Shown here in pieces: positions 56,742-64,000 of a DNA stretch of 64,000 bases. The number at the start of each line of letters is the position of its first letter. The first letter of the stretch is position 1. The notes beneath the pieces were generated by a model that ran no database searches, was not told the DNA's origin, and saw only the letters and a program-made list of their open reading frames with translations. Position numbers and translations under genes: made by a program. Where the stretch lies: the NCBI RefSeq assembly GCF_000165835.1, contig NC_014640.1, positions 4,712,001-4,776,000 on the forward strand, in the 5' to 3' direction. This stretch comes from Achromobacter xylosoxidans A8. Lineage in GTDB: Bacteria; Pseudomonadota; Gammaproteobacteria; Burkholderiales; Burkholderiaceae_B.

Positions 56742-57221
56742 GTGCTCTCCCGGTGTGGCAAGCGGCTGCGGCAGCGCGCGGCCGGCAAGCTGTTGCAGTG
56801 CTTCTTGCGGTAATCCCCAGCCATCTTCGCCTCCGGGCGGGTCCACACATTTTGCGTATTTTTGATACGTATCTTTAGTTTATATATTGCCAAATCATAC
56901 ACATCAGGGTTTTCACTGAATTTCGCGATATTGCGACAGAAGATGTGTAACGGATGGACCTAAGTTTTCGAAAACATTAATAAAAACCGCCAAAGCTCGC
57001 TTATCTTTGCCTGAAAATATATTACGCAACAAAAGAATATTCCGAAATAATGTAAATGCAGCCACTTTACGGAGGCGGAATTTGAAATGAATTGTCATTC
57101 AACCAGAAATACTGGCACCATACGCCCACCGCTAACTGCAACTTTGTCTTAACACTGTTGCTACCCTTTTCAATCCAATACTCGATCGGGTCCGGGTATC
57201 CGTTCAGAAGCGCCAGCGGAA
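56742..57221. other. AT-rich intergenic region between the MHYT gene and the TPS transporter
   Basis: This 480-bp gap, with its core at about 56845-57210, is much richer in A and T than the surrounding coding DNA. I see no convincing gene: a minus-strand 61-codon frame (56913-57098) has no ribosome-binding site and no recognisable product. TGAAT-N4-ATTCA at 57088-57101 is a small dyad. It must contain the promoters of the divergent MHYT and TPS genes and may be a xenogeneic-silencer target. Confidence 0.45.
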
Positions 57222-58949
57222 ATGAGAGACGAAAAAGGCAAGAGCAGCAGATCCCCGGCGAGTCCGCTTTGTCTCGCCCTCTTGTGCATGGTGGCAGCCG
57301 GCACTCAGGCCCGGGCCGAAGGTCCGCTACGCGGCAATCCGGTGGACGCCATGCCGCGCATTGAGCGTCCGCCCTCGGCGACGCAGCCTCCGCCCTACGT
57401 CCAGACCGCCACGCCGGAACAGCTGGCCTTGCAGGCTCGCCTGGCGCAGCGCATCGTGCCGCGCAATTTCGACGTCAGCGGCGTGCGCGCCATCCCGTTC
57501 GAGGAAGTGTCCGGGCTGCTCACCCCGCTTGCGGGCAAGGAAATCAGCCTGGGCGAACTTGTCCAGGAAGTCGACAAGATCACCCAGCTCTACCGCGACA
57601 AAGGCTTTCCCCTGTCGTTCGCGCTGCTGCAGAACCAGACCTTCGCCAACGGCCTGGTGGTGGTGACGGTGGTCGAGGGCTACATCGCCAACGTGCGGAT
57701 CGAAGGCGATATCGGCAACGCGCAGGACAGACTGGAAGCGCTGGCCGCGCCCATGCAGGAGGAAAGGCCGCTCAAGCAGGCCACGCTGGAACGCCAACTG
57801 AACCTGATGCGTACCGTGCCGGGCGTCAAATTCACGCCGAGCCTGGATCTGCCCCGTCGCGCCGATGGCGCCACCGAACTGGTGCTGGCGGCCAGCCGCC
57901 AGCCCGTCAGCCTGACCGGCGGCATCGCGGACCTGGGTACCGGCATGCAGCCCATCGTGAATCTCGCGACCAACAGCCTCACCCCCCTGGGCGAGCAAGT
58001 GAAGCTGACCGCCTCGGTGCCCTTCAATACCGATGACGTGAAGTACGTGTCGGGCGAGATCCGCGTGCCGATCGGGGCGGACGGCCTGGCCGTCAAGATC
58101 GATGGCTATCACTACGACGCACGGCCCCAGGACGACGCCATCGAAATGTTGGGCTTCGAGCGCCGCGTGAAGAACGACCGCATCGGCATCGGCGTGAGCT
58201 ATCCGTTCCTGTTGAACAACACCCGCTCGCTGACCGGCACCGTGGGCGTCTACGCGGCCAATTCCAAGGACCGCTACGAGGCCCGCAACACCGACCGCTG
58301 GCTGCAGCAGGATGCCCAGGTGCGCGCGGCGACCGCCGAGATGCGCTACATCCAGGTATCCGAGACCAAGGCCACCGATGTCACGCTGAGCGTGGCCAAG
58401 GGGTTTGACGCCGCGGGCGCAAAAAAGGACATCGCGACCAACTATGGCTACTCTGCCACCCCGCTGCTGGACCTGGATTTCACCCGCTACAACCTGAACG
58501 CCAGGCAGACCTTTGTGCTGCCCGCCCAGATCGGCCTGGTTTTCTCTGGCGCGGCACAGTACTCCAGCAACATCCTGCCTTCTTCCGAACAGGTCTCGTA
58601 CGGCAGCTGGCGCTACGCCATGGGCTATCCGCAGGGCGAACAAAGCGGCGACAAGGGCGTGGGCGTGTCGGCGGAAATCAATCGCCGCTTCGGCGTGGGC
58701 TGGGAATACCTTTCCAGCGTGCAGCCTTACGCCCTGGTCGACTACGCGCGCACTTGGTACAACAACAAGGACCTGCAGACCCTGAATCAGCGACACCTGT
58801 CCTCCGTGGCCCTGGGCTTGCGCTTTACCGACGACAAGTACTACCTGTTCGATTTCAACGTAGCCAAACCGGTGGGATCGGCCACGGTCAACGACGACCG
58901 GAACGTGCGTTTCAACGCCAACTATTCCCTGTTCTACGACGCGTTCTAG
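57222..58949 (+). CDS. FhaC/ShlB-family two-partner secretion (TpsB) outer-membrane transporter
   Basis: A 575-residue Omp85-superfamily protein. A signal peptide (cleavage near TQARA) leads to a proline-rich region, then two POTRA domains (FDVSGVRAIPFEEVSGLL and VVTVVEGYIANVRIEGDIGN). The barrel has repeated aromatic strands and a terminal Phe (NYSLFYDAF). The loop-6 region reads SSEQVSYGSWRYAMGYPQGE, where WRYAMGY takes the place of the VRGY motif. TpsB proteins secrete large TpsA adhesins or haemolysins; no TpsA gene is in the window. Terminator at 58982. Confidence 0.9.
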   Translation: MRDEKGKSSRSPASPLCLALLCMVAAGTQARAEGPLRGNPVDAMPRIERPPSATQPPPYVQTATPEQLALQARLAQRIVPRNFDVSGVRAIPFEEVSGLLTPLAGKEISLGELVQEVDKITQLYRDKGFPLSFALLQNQTFANGLVVVTVVEGYIANVRIEGDIGNAQDRLEALAAPMQEERPLKQATLERQLNLMRTVPGVKFTPSLDLPRRADGATELVLAASRQPVSLTGGIADLGTGMQPIVNLATNSLTPLGEQVKLTASVPFNTDDVKYVSGEIRVPIGADGLAVKIDGYHYDARPQDDAIEMLGFERRVKNDRIGIGVSYPFLLNNTRSLTGTVGVYAANSKDRYEARNTDRWLQQDAQVRAATAEMRYIQVSETKATDVTLSVAKGFDAAGAKKDIATNYGYSATPLLDLDFTRYNLNARQTFVLPAQIGLVFSGAAQYSSNILPSSEQVSYGSWRYAMGYPQGEQSGDKGVGVSAEINRRFGVGWEYLSSVQPYALVDYARTWYNNKDLQTLNQRHLSSVALGLRFTDDKYYLFDFNVAKPVGSATVNDDRNVRFNANYSLFYDAF

Positions 58950-58981
58950 CCGCTCGGGACGAGGCGGCCGGCAGATCGATG

Positions 58982-59008
58982 AACGCCCGTTACGACGGGC
59001 GTTTTTTC
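58982..59008 (+). terminator. Rho-independent terminator of the TpsB gene
   Basis: AACGCCCGT, a TACG loop and ACGGGCGTT are followed by six T residues, 32 bp after the stop codon. Confidence 0.88.
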
Positions 59009-59026
59009 TTGGGCGGCGCTGCCGGC

Positions 59027-59053
59027 GTTACGTAACGTCCGCCGTAACGTTAC
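59027..59053. promoter_or_regulatory. Two palindromes of GTTAC/GTAAC spaced 17 bp, possible operator
   Basis: GTTACGTAAC (59027-59036) and GTAACGTTAC (59044-59053) are each perfect 10-bp palindromes with centres 17 bp apart, and a further GTAAC follows near 59076. They lie between the TpsB terminator and the lipoprotein promoter. The rest of the 348-bp gap includes a moderately AT-rich stretch (59095-59175) that should hold the promoter. Confidence 0.45.
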
Positions 59054-59297
59054 GTCGGATGGGCGGCTTTCCGTAACAATCGCAGGCTCCGGGCGATCGC
59101 AAAAATGAGGATTTTCCAGATTTAAGGAAAACCCTTGTTTTCATTCCTATCCCATTGATAACAAGGCGATTTAACTCACCGAAAATTGCCGCAAATACCG
59201 CTTTGCGGGCATGGCGAAAAATCTTGGCACGATTTGTGCATAAGGAAGCGTATCGGGTTGTTTCGACGCCTGACTCTTCCAACCAAAGGAGTTCGCC

Positions 59298-61010
59298 ATG
59301 CATACCCATTCCGACACGCGCCGCCTGCAACGCGTCCTGACCGCCACCATCCTGGCCACCGCATTGGTAAGCGCCCTGGCCGCCTGCGGCGGCGGTGGCG
59401 GCGGGAAGAAAACCGCGGGACTGCCCGGGACCGACATCCCGACCAACCCCGGTGGTGGCGGCCTTGATCCTGGCGGCGGCCTCAACCCTGGCGGCGGGAC
59501 CAATCCCGGCGGCGGTACCAACCCCGGCGGCGGTACCAACCCCGGTGGTGGAACCAACCCTGGTGGCGGCACCAATCCCGGTGGCGGGACCGACCCCGGC
59601 GGCGGCACTAATCCTGGCGGCGGCACCAATCCGCCGCGCGTGAGCGGCCTGTTGGAAACCACGCTGGGCAATACCGGCGCGGCGCTCGACAACACCCTGC
59701 CCTTGAACCTGGACACGACCTTGGCCGGCGTGGGCAAGGCGCTGGATCCCACGATCAAGCCGGTAGCCGACACCGTGGTCGGACTGACTCAACAGATCGG
59801 CGCGACTACCGGTTTGGGACAACCCACCGACGGCGTCGTCAGGCAGGTAGGCGGCCTGGTCAGCGACCTGGGCACCAGCGTCAAAGGATCGGGACTGCCC
59901 GGGGGCCTGGGCGCGGGCGTGGGCGGCCTGGTGGACGGCCTGGGCAAGACCGTGGCCAGCACTGGCGGCCTGCTGAATGCGAACGCCAACAATCCGAATC
60001 CCCTGACGACCGTGCTGGGCAACGCCACCGGCGCGGTGGGCGCCTTGACGGGGGCACTGTCGGGCCAGGGCGGGCTGCTGCAGCCGATCACCCAGGTAGT
60101 CGGCGGCGTGACTGGCGGCGTACTCAGCGGCCCCAACACGCCGCTGCTCGAGCCTGCGCTCGGCAACGTCGGCAAGACGGTCGACAACGTGCTGCCGCTG
60201 GGCTTGCAGCCCGTGCTGGCCGGCGTGGGCGGCGCGCTGGATCCGACCGCCAGCCCACTGGCCGGCAAGGTCGTCGGACTGACGCAGCAAGTCGGCGATA
60301 CCACCAAGCTGGGCGCGCCGGTAGCCGGCCTATTGAGCAGCCTGGGCGGCACGGTCACCAATCTGGGCGGCGCGTTGCCGGGTGGCACGCCGGGCTTGAA
60401 CGGCGTACTGCAAGGGCTGGGCGGCGCGGTCGCCAGCGCGGGCGGCCTGCTGCATGCCACGCCGGGCAACGCCAATCCCCTGGGTTCGACGCTGGCGAAC
60501 GCGACGGGCGCGGTGGCCTCTCTCACCGGCGGCCTGGGCCTGGGCGGCGTGACGGGCGGATTGACGGGCGGCGCCAACGGCACGGGCGGCCTGCTGGCCC
60601 CGGTGACCGGCCTGCTGGGCGGCGTGACGGGAGCGGTGGGCGGCACGGCCGGCGGCGGATTGCTGGGCGGACTGGTCGGTGGGTTGACGGGGGCTGGCGG
60701 CGCTGCGGCAGGCGCCGGCGCCTCGGCCGGGACGAACGGCGGCGGACTGTTGGGCGGGCTGGTGGGAGGCGTGAACGTCGCGGCCGGCGCCGGGGCCGGT
60801 GCGGGAGCCTCTACCGGGGCGCCCGCCAGCTCGGGAGGATCTGGTGGCACGACGGGCGGCGCCGCAGCCAATGGCGGCCTGCTCGGCGGACTGCTGGGTG
60901 GCGTGACGGGCAGCCTGACGGGCGGCGCGGCGGCGGGCGGATCGTCTGGCGGGACTGCCAACGGCGGCCTGCTGGGCGGACTGCTCGGCGGCCTGGCCGG
61001 GAAGAAGTGA
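59298..61010 (+). CDS. Repeat-built glycine-rich lipoprotein (collagen-like hexapeptide and LLGG repeats), function unknown
   Basis: A 570-residue surface-type lipoprotein. Signal peptide and lipobox SALAAC (lipid Cys at 30), a six-Gly run, then ten hexapeptides of the form X-Asn/Asp-Pro-Gly-Gly-Gly (residues 49-109). Then two homologous modules of about 165 residues (118-282 and 283-about 447), sharing GALDxT/LAGVGxALDPT/VVGLTQQ and ANxNPL/NATGAV segments. The C-terminal 120 residues contain four GGLLGGLxGG repeats separated by Ala/Gly/Ser linkers, ending LGGLLGGLAGKK. Almost no charged or aromatic residues, no known catalytic domain. Likely an outer-membrane-anchored fibrous, adhesive or biofilm protein; the family name 'collagen-like' occurs for such proteins but I cannot name a function. 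Good ribosome-binding site AAAGGAG. Confidence 0.85.
   Translation: MHTHSDTRRLQRVLTATILATALVSALAACGGGGGGKKTAGLPGTDIPTNPGGGGLDPGGGLNPGGGTNPGGGTNPGGGTNPGGGTNPGGGTNPGGGTDPGGGTNPGGGTNPPRVSGLLETTLGNTGAALDNTLPLNLDTTLAGVGKALDPTIKPVADTVVGLTQQIGATTGLGQPTDGVVRQVGGLVSDLGTSVKGSGLPGGLGAGVGGLVDGLGKTVASTGGLLNANANNPNPLTTVLGNATGAVGALTGALSGQGGLLQPITQVVGGVTGGVLSGPNTPLLEPALGNVGKTVDNVLPLGLQPVLAGVGGALDPTASPLAGKVVGLTQQVGDTTKLGAPVAGLLSSLGGTVTNLGGALPGGTPGLNGVLQGLGGAVASAGGLLHATPGNANPLGSTLANATGAVASLTGGLGLGGVTGGLTGGANGTGGLLAPVTGLLGGVTGAVGGTAGGGLLGGLVGGLTGAGGAAAGAGASAGTNGGGLLGGLVGGVNVAAGAGAGAGASTGAPASSGGSGGTTGGAAANGGLLGGLLGGVTGSLTGGAAAGGSSGGTANGGLLGGLLGGLAGKK
59442..59624 (+). repeat. Tandem 18-bp repeats encoding X-N/D-P-G-G-G hexapeptides
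   Basis: Ten in-frame units (the first carries one extra Gly codon), six of them Thr-Asn-Pro-Gly-Gly-Gly. Synonymous codon differences between units show that it is not a very recent expansion, but copy number could vary between strains. Confidence 0.9.
59649..60638 (+). repeat. Two tandem 495-bp modules within the lipoprotein gene
   Basis: The module starting at codon 118 (LLETTLGNTGAALDNTLPLN) matches that at codon 283 (LLEPALGNVGKTVDNVLPLG) and the similarity continues for about 160 residues. The modules have diverged at many positions, so the duplication is old. Confidence 0.8.
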
Positions 61011-61038
61011 TCCATCGCAACCGCCAGGAATCCACATC

Positions 61039-61584
61039 ATGCTGCAACAACAGACCTACTTTCACCACGAGCATGTGACCGGCATGGCTGAATCAACGGG
61101 AAGCAACCGGCGGTCCGGCATGCTGGACGAGATCGTCCTGCTGCTGGGTCGGCAGTTCGCCGCCTACAACGCGGCATGCCAGTCGGCGCTGGCGGAAAAG
61201 CTGGGCATGCCCCCGGTGGACCTGAAGGCGCTGGAGCTGGTCATGGAGTTCGATGCCCTGCCCACCGGACATCTGGCCCAGTTGCTGGGCGTCAGCTCCG
61301 GCGGCGCGACCGCCTTGATCAACCGGCTGGAAGCCGCCGGTTATGTCCAGCGCGGCCGCCACCCGCTGGATCGCCGGATGATCGTGATCCGGCCGGTCGA
61401 GGAGCAGTGCCAGGCGCTGGCCCAGGAACGGCGGTGGATCGCCGAGGCCATCGCCACGACCGCGCGCGGCTATGACACCGCGGAGCTGGAAACGGTGCAT
61501 GCCTTCCTGATGCGTTGCGGCCGCGGCGTGAAGCGCGACACTCAGGCCTGGCTGGAGGCAGGCAGCGCGCATCAGCCCGGGTAG
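61039..61584 (+). CDS. MarR-family transcriptional regulator
   Basis: A 181-residue MarR-type regulator with the winged helix LPTGHLAQLLGVSSGGATAL then INRLEAAGYVQRGRHPLDRR. It starts 29 bp after the glycine-rich lipoprotein stop on the same strand, so it may be co-transcribed with it. The ATG at 61039 has a weak AGGA upstream; a Met at 61084 is an alternative. Confidence 0.9.
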   Translation: MLQQQTYFHHEHVTGMAESTGSNRRSGMLDEIVLLLGRQFAAYNAACQSALAEKLGMPPVDLKALELVMEFDALPTGHLAQLLGVSSGGATALINRLEAAGYVQRGRHPLDRRMIVIRPVEEQCQALAQERRWIAEAIATTARGYDTAELETVHAFLMRCGRGVKRDTQAWLEAGSAHQPG

Positions 61585-61587
61585 AAA

Positions 61588-61617
61588 GGCGGCGGCAGGA
61601 GCATCGCCCCCGCCGCC
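61588..61617. terminator. Bidirectional hairpin between convergent marR and dipeptide ABC genes
   Basis: GGCGGCGG and CCGCCGCC pair across a 14-base loop in the convergent gap between the stops at 61584 and 61631. T tracts are short on both sides. Confidence 0.45.
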
Positions 61618-61630
61618 GCTTCAAACCGGA

Positions 61631-63328
61631 TCAGGCCGCCTCGGGCGGCCCGAAGTGCAGGCGCGGCACGGCGGCCAGCAGCCTGCGCGTCATGTCCTGA
61701 CGCGGCTGGTGCAGCACCGCGTCGGCCGGTCCCAATTCGATGATGCGGCCTGCGTCCATGACCGCGATGCGGTCCGCCAGATACTCGACCACGCCGAAGT
61801 TGTGCGTGATGAACAGATAGGCGATGCCGAGCTCGTGCTGCAGTTCGCGCAGCAGGTCCAGGATCTGGGCCTGCACGGAAACGTCCAGCGCCGACGTGGG
61901 TTCATCGCAGATCAGCACTTTGGGTTCGACCGCCAGCGCCCGCGCGATCGCGATCCGCTGGCGCTGGCCGCCGGAGAATTCGTGCGGATAGCGCGCCAGG
62001 GTATTGGACGGCAGGCCCACGCGCTCGATCAGCCGCGCGGCGTGGGCGCGGCGCGACTCTTTGTCCATGCCGGCGCGCAGGGAGGCCAATCCTTCGTCCA
62101 GGATGTCGCCCACGCGCATGCGCGGGTCGAGCGAGGCATATGGGTCCTGGAAGATGATCTGAATGTCCTGTCTCAGGCGCTGCAGCGTGCGCCGGTCCGC
62201 GGACAACAAATCGTGCCCCTGCAGCATCGCGCGGCCCGATACGTGCGCGCCATCGATCAGGCGCAGCAGCGCCTTGCCCGTGGTGGTCTTGCCGCAGCCG
62301 GACTCGCCCAGCAGGGCCAGCGTTTCACCTGCCTTCAGCGTAAAGGCCACGCCGTCCACGGCCTTGACCCAGGACGCGATACGGCGCAGCGGCCCCTTGC
62401 GCACGGGGTAATGGACCTTCAGGTCCTGCACGTCCAGCACCACGCTGGCGTCGCGCGTCTTGGGGCTCCCGGCCATGCGGGCGTCGTCGCGCGCCATGGC
62501 CTCGCGGCCGCTTTCGGTCAACGGCGTGCCGCGCTTTTCAAACGTGGGAATCGCTTCGAACAGCTGCCGCGCATAGGGGTGCTTGGGCGCGCGAAAGAAC
62601 TCCTCGGCGTCGGCGCTTTCAACAATCTCGCCGCCGCGCATCAGCGCCACGTGATGGGCGACGTTCTTCACCACCGCGAGGTCGTGCGTGATCAGCAGCA
62701 CCGCCATGCCCATTTCCCGCTGGATGTCGGCCAGCAGGTCCAGCACCTGCGCCTGCACCGTGACGTCCAGCGCCGTGGTGGGCTCGTCCGCGATCAGCAG
62801 GACGGGTTCGGCCGCCAGCGCAATGGCGATCATGACGCGCTGCTTCTGCCCACCCGAGAACTGGAAGGGATAGTCGTCGATGCGCCGCTCGGGCTCGGGG
62901 ATGCCTACCCGCCGCAGCCAGTCCACGGCGCGGGCGCGCGCCGCGGCGCCGCGCAGGGGCGTGTGGGCAATCAGGGTCTCGATGATCTGGTCGCCCACCC
63001 GCATGACCGGATTCAGACTGGTGGACGGCTCCTGGAAGATGATGCCGATGCGCCCGCCGCGCACGCCGCGCATGGCGCTTTCCGGCAGACGGTTCAGGTC
63101 TTCGCCGTCCAGGTCGATCTGCCCACCCACGATGCGTCCGGCGTCGGGCAGCAGGCGCAACAGCGCCAGCGCCGTCATGCTTTTGCCGCAACCCGATTCG
63201 CCGACCAGCGCGAAGGTCTCCCGCCTGGAGATCGCCAGATGCAAGCGCTTGACCGCATGCGTCATGCCGCTTTCACCGGCGATGTCCACGTACAGGCCAT
63301 GTACGTCGAGCAAAGGAGCCTGGCTCAT
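61631..63328 (-). CDS. Dipeptide/oligopeptide ABC transporter, fused DppD-DppF-type ATP-binding protein
   Basis: A 565-residue fusion of two ABC ATPase domains. First: Walker [16 protein letters not shown], signature [16 protein letters not shown], Walker [15 protein letters not shown]. Second: Walker [16 protein letters not shown], signature [16 protein letters not shown], Walker [14 protein letters not shown]. The inter-domain C-terminal OppD/DppD-type segment ([20 protein letters not shown]) is typical. The start ATG at 63326-63328 overlaps the stop of the permease gene (ATGA). Fused pairs resemble GsiA/YejF-type transporters of peptides or glutathione; substrate not predictable. Confidence 0.93.
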   Translation of the reverse strand: MSQAPLLDVHGLYVDIAGESGMTHAVKRLHLAISRRETFALVGESGCGKSMTALALLRLLPDAGRIVGGQIDLDGEDLNRLPESAMRGVRGGRIGIIFQEPSTSLNPVMRVGDQIIETLIAHTPLRGAAARARAVDWLRRVGIPEPERRIDDYPFQFSGGQKQRVMIAIALAAEPVLLIADEPTTALDVTVQAQVLDLLADIQREMGMAVLLITHDLAVVKNVAHHVALMRGGEIVESADAEEFFRAPKHPYARQLFEAIPTFEKRGTPLTESGREAMARDDARMAGSPKTRDASVVLDVQDLKVHYPVRKGPLRRIASWVKAVDGVAFTLKAGETLALLGESGCGKTTTGKALLRLIDGAHVSGRAMLQGHDLLSADRRTLQRLRQDIQIIFQDPYASLDPRMRVGDILDEGLASLRAGMDKESRRAHAARLIERVGLPSNTLARYPHEFSGGQRQRIAIARALAVEPKVLICDEPTSALDVSVQAQILDLLRELQHELGIAYLFITHNFGVVEYLADRIAVMDAGRIIELGPADAVLHQPRQDMTRRLLAAVPRLHFGPPEAA

Positions 63329-64000
63329 GGGGCATCTCCCGGACGGGACTGGCGCGTATCGGTGGCCAGCGCCGTGCGCGGCGCCCGGCCGAACAGGCCG
63401 AAGCGCGCCATGCGGCCCGGCTTGTAGCGCCGCGTGCGCGGATCGAAGGCGTCGCGCACCGCGTCGGCGAACAGGTTGGCCGCCAGCACCAGCGCCAGCA
63501 TAAAGACGAATGCGGTCATCAGGTTCCACCAGATCATGGGGTCGCGGGACATTTCCAGCCGCGCGCCGTCGATCATGGAACCGAAGGAATTCATGCTGGG
63601 ATCCACGCCTATGCCCAGATAGGACAGCACCGCCTCGTACAGGACCAGGCCGGAGAATTCCAGCACCACGGTGATCAGGACCAGGTGCGCCACGTTGGGC
63701 AGCAAATGGCGGGTCATGATGCGCCAGTGCGACACGCCGAAGGCCCGCGCCGCCTGCACGTATTCCAATTCGCGCAGCTTGAGGGTTTCGGCGCGCAGCA
63801 GTCGGCACAGCCCGGCCCAGCCGGTAAAGCCCAGGATCATGCAGAGCAGGAACAGCCGCAGGTCGGCGCGCGCGGCCGAAGTGTCGAACAGATCCGCGTG
63901 GTTGTCGATGTACACCTGCATCATCAGCGCGCAGGCGGCCACCAGCAGCACGCCCGGAATCGAGGTGATGGTGGTGTAGAGATACTGGATGCCGTCGTCG
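63325..64000 (-). CDS. Dipeptide/oligopeptide ABC transporter permease (DppC-type), N-terminus beyond window
   Basis: About 225 visible residues of an inner-membrane permease; the frame stays open to the window edge. The EAA loop is clear: YVQAARAFGVSHWRIMTRHL followed by LPNVAHLVLI. Four hydrophobic segments remain in view, and the cytoplasmic tail (RRYKPGRMARFGLFGRAPRT) ends the protein. It pairs with the fused ATPase; the partner DppB-type permease and binding protein are probably just outside the window. Confidence 0.9.
   Translation of the reverse strand, partial: DDGIQYLYTTITSIPGVLLVAACALMMQVYIDNHADLFDTSAARADLRLFLLCMILGFTGWAGLCRLLRAETLKLRELEYVQAARAFGVSHWRIMTRHLLPNVAHLVLITVVLEFSGLVLYEAVLSYLGIGVDPSMNSFGSMIDGARLEMSRDPMIWWNLMTAFVFMLALVLAANLFADAVRDAFDPRTRRYKPGRMARFGLFGRAPRTALATDTRQSRPGDAP

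Noticed and set aside
56913..57098. 61-codon minus-strand frame in the AT-rich gap upstream of the TpsB gene
   Set aside because: No ribosome-binding site, no recognisable motif and unusual composition; AT-rich DNA yields such short frames by chance.
59442..59624. Regular 18-bp DNA repeat that might look like a CRISPR or satellite array
   Set aside because: It is in frame, lies inside a secreted protein gene and encodes a simple Pro/Gly hexapeptide repeat without unique spacers.

Overview
The window is a high-GC chromosomal segment of a betaproteobacterium in Burkholderiales, most likely Alcaligenaceae (Achromobacter or Bordetella type). The reasons are two periplasmic Bug receptors, the pairing of an arginine-type EF-P with EarP, a DUF2863-like gene beside earP, separate acnA and acnB genes, many FadR/IclR/LysR-controlled acyl-CoA gene sets and a Tad pilus locus. 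The genus assignment is inference. I see no rRNA, tRNA, CRISPR array, insertion sequence or prophage.

Layout. 1-7.9 kb: a partial GntR/FCD regulator, a spermidine-synthase-like orphan, then a minus-strand catabolic operon (enoyl-CoA hydratase, ADP-forming acyl-CoA synthetase, Bug receptor, two acyl-CoA dehydrogenases) with a divergent IclR regulator. 8.7-14.2 kb: thiolase, LysR, CBS protein, TauE/SafE permease and a zinc-ribbon membrane protein. 14.3-20.1 kb: acnB, an SLT-domain lipoprotein and a TonB-dependent siderophore receptor with a Fur-box-like site. 20.3-28.9 kb: a Liv-type ABC transporter co-transcribed with an M81 metallopeptidase and an N-carbamoyl-amino-acid-hydrolase-like enzyme, divergent from a FadR-type regulator, with a perfect palindrome between them. 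29-33.5 kb: a dienoyl-CoA-reductase-like SDR, an AMP-forming acyl-CoA ligase, a second Bug receptor and a divergent LysR. 33.7-41.9 kb: acnA, a DODA-type dioxygenase, a DUF2863-like gene, earP, efp, and DUF1178- and DUF2968-like genes.

42-55.8 kb is a full Tad (Flp) pilus locus on the minus strand, transcribed flp, prepilin peptidase, two TadE-like pseudopilins, rcpC/cpaB, rcpA/cpaC, tadZ, tadA, tadB, tadC, tadD, a DUF3613-like gene, tadG and finally a sigma-54-dependent activator. A stand-alone MHYT membrane protein lies just upstream of flp. 56.7-61 kb is a surface-protein region: an unusually AT-rich 480-bp gap, an FhaC/ShlB-type two-partner-secretion transporter without an obvious TpsA partner, and a repeat-built glycine-rich lipoprotein followed by a MarR regulator. 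The window ends in a dipeptide/oligopeptide ABC transporter (fused double ATPase plus partial permease).

The most notable signals are: an identical perfect 9-3-9 inverted repeat in front of both acnB and acnA, 19 kb apart; the repeat-built lipoprotein (ten XNPGGG hexapeptides, two 165-residue modules, four GGLLGG repeats); a TadE-like gene with no usual start codon in frame where it overlaps the prepilin peptidase gene; and several perfect palindromes beside divergent regulators that look like their operators.
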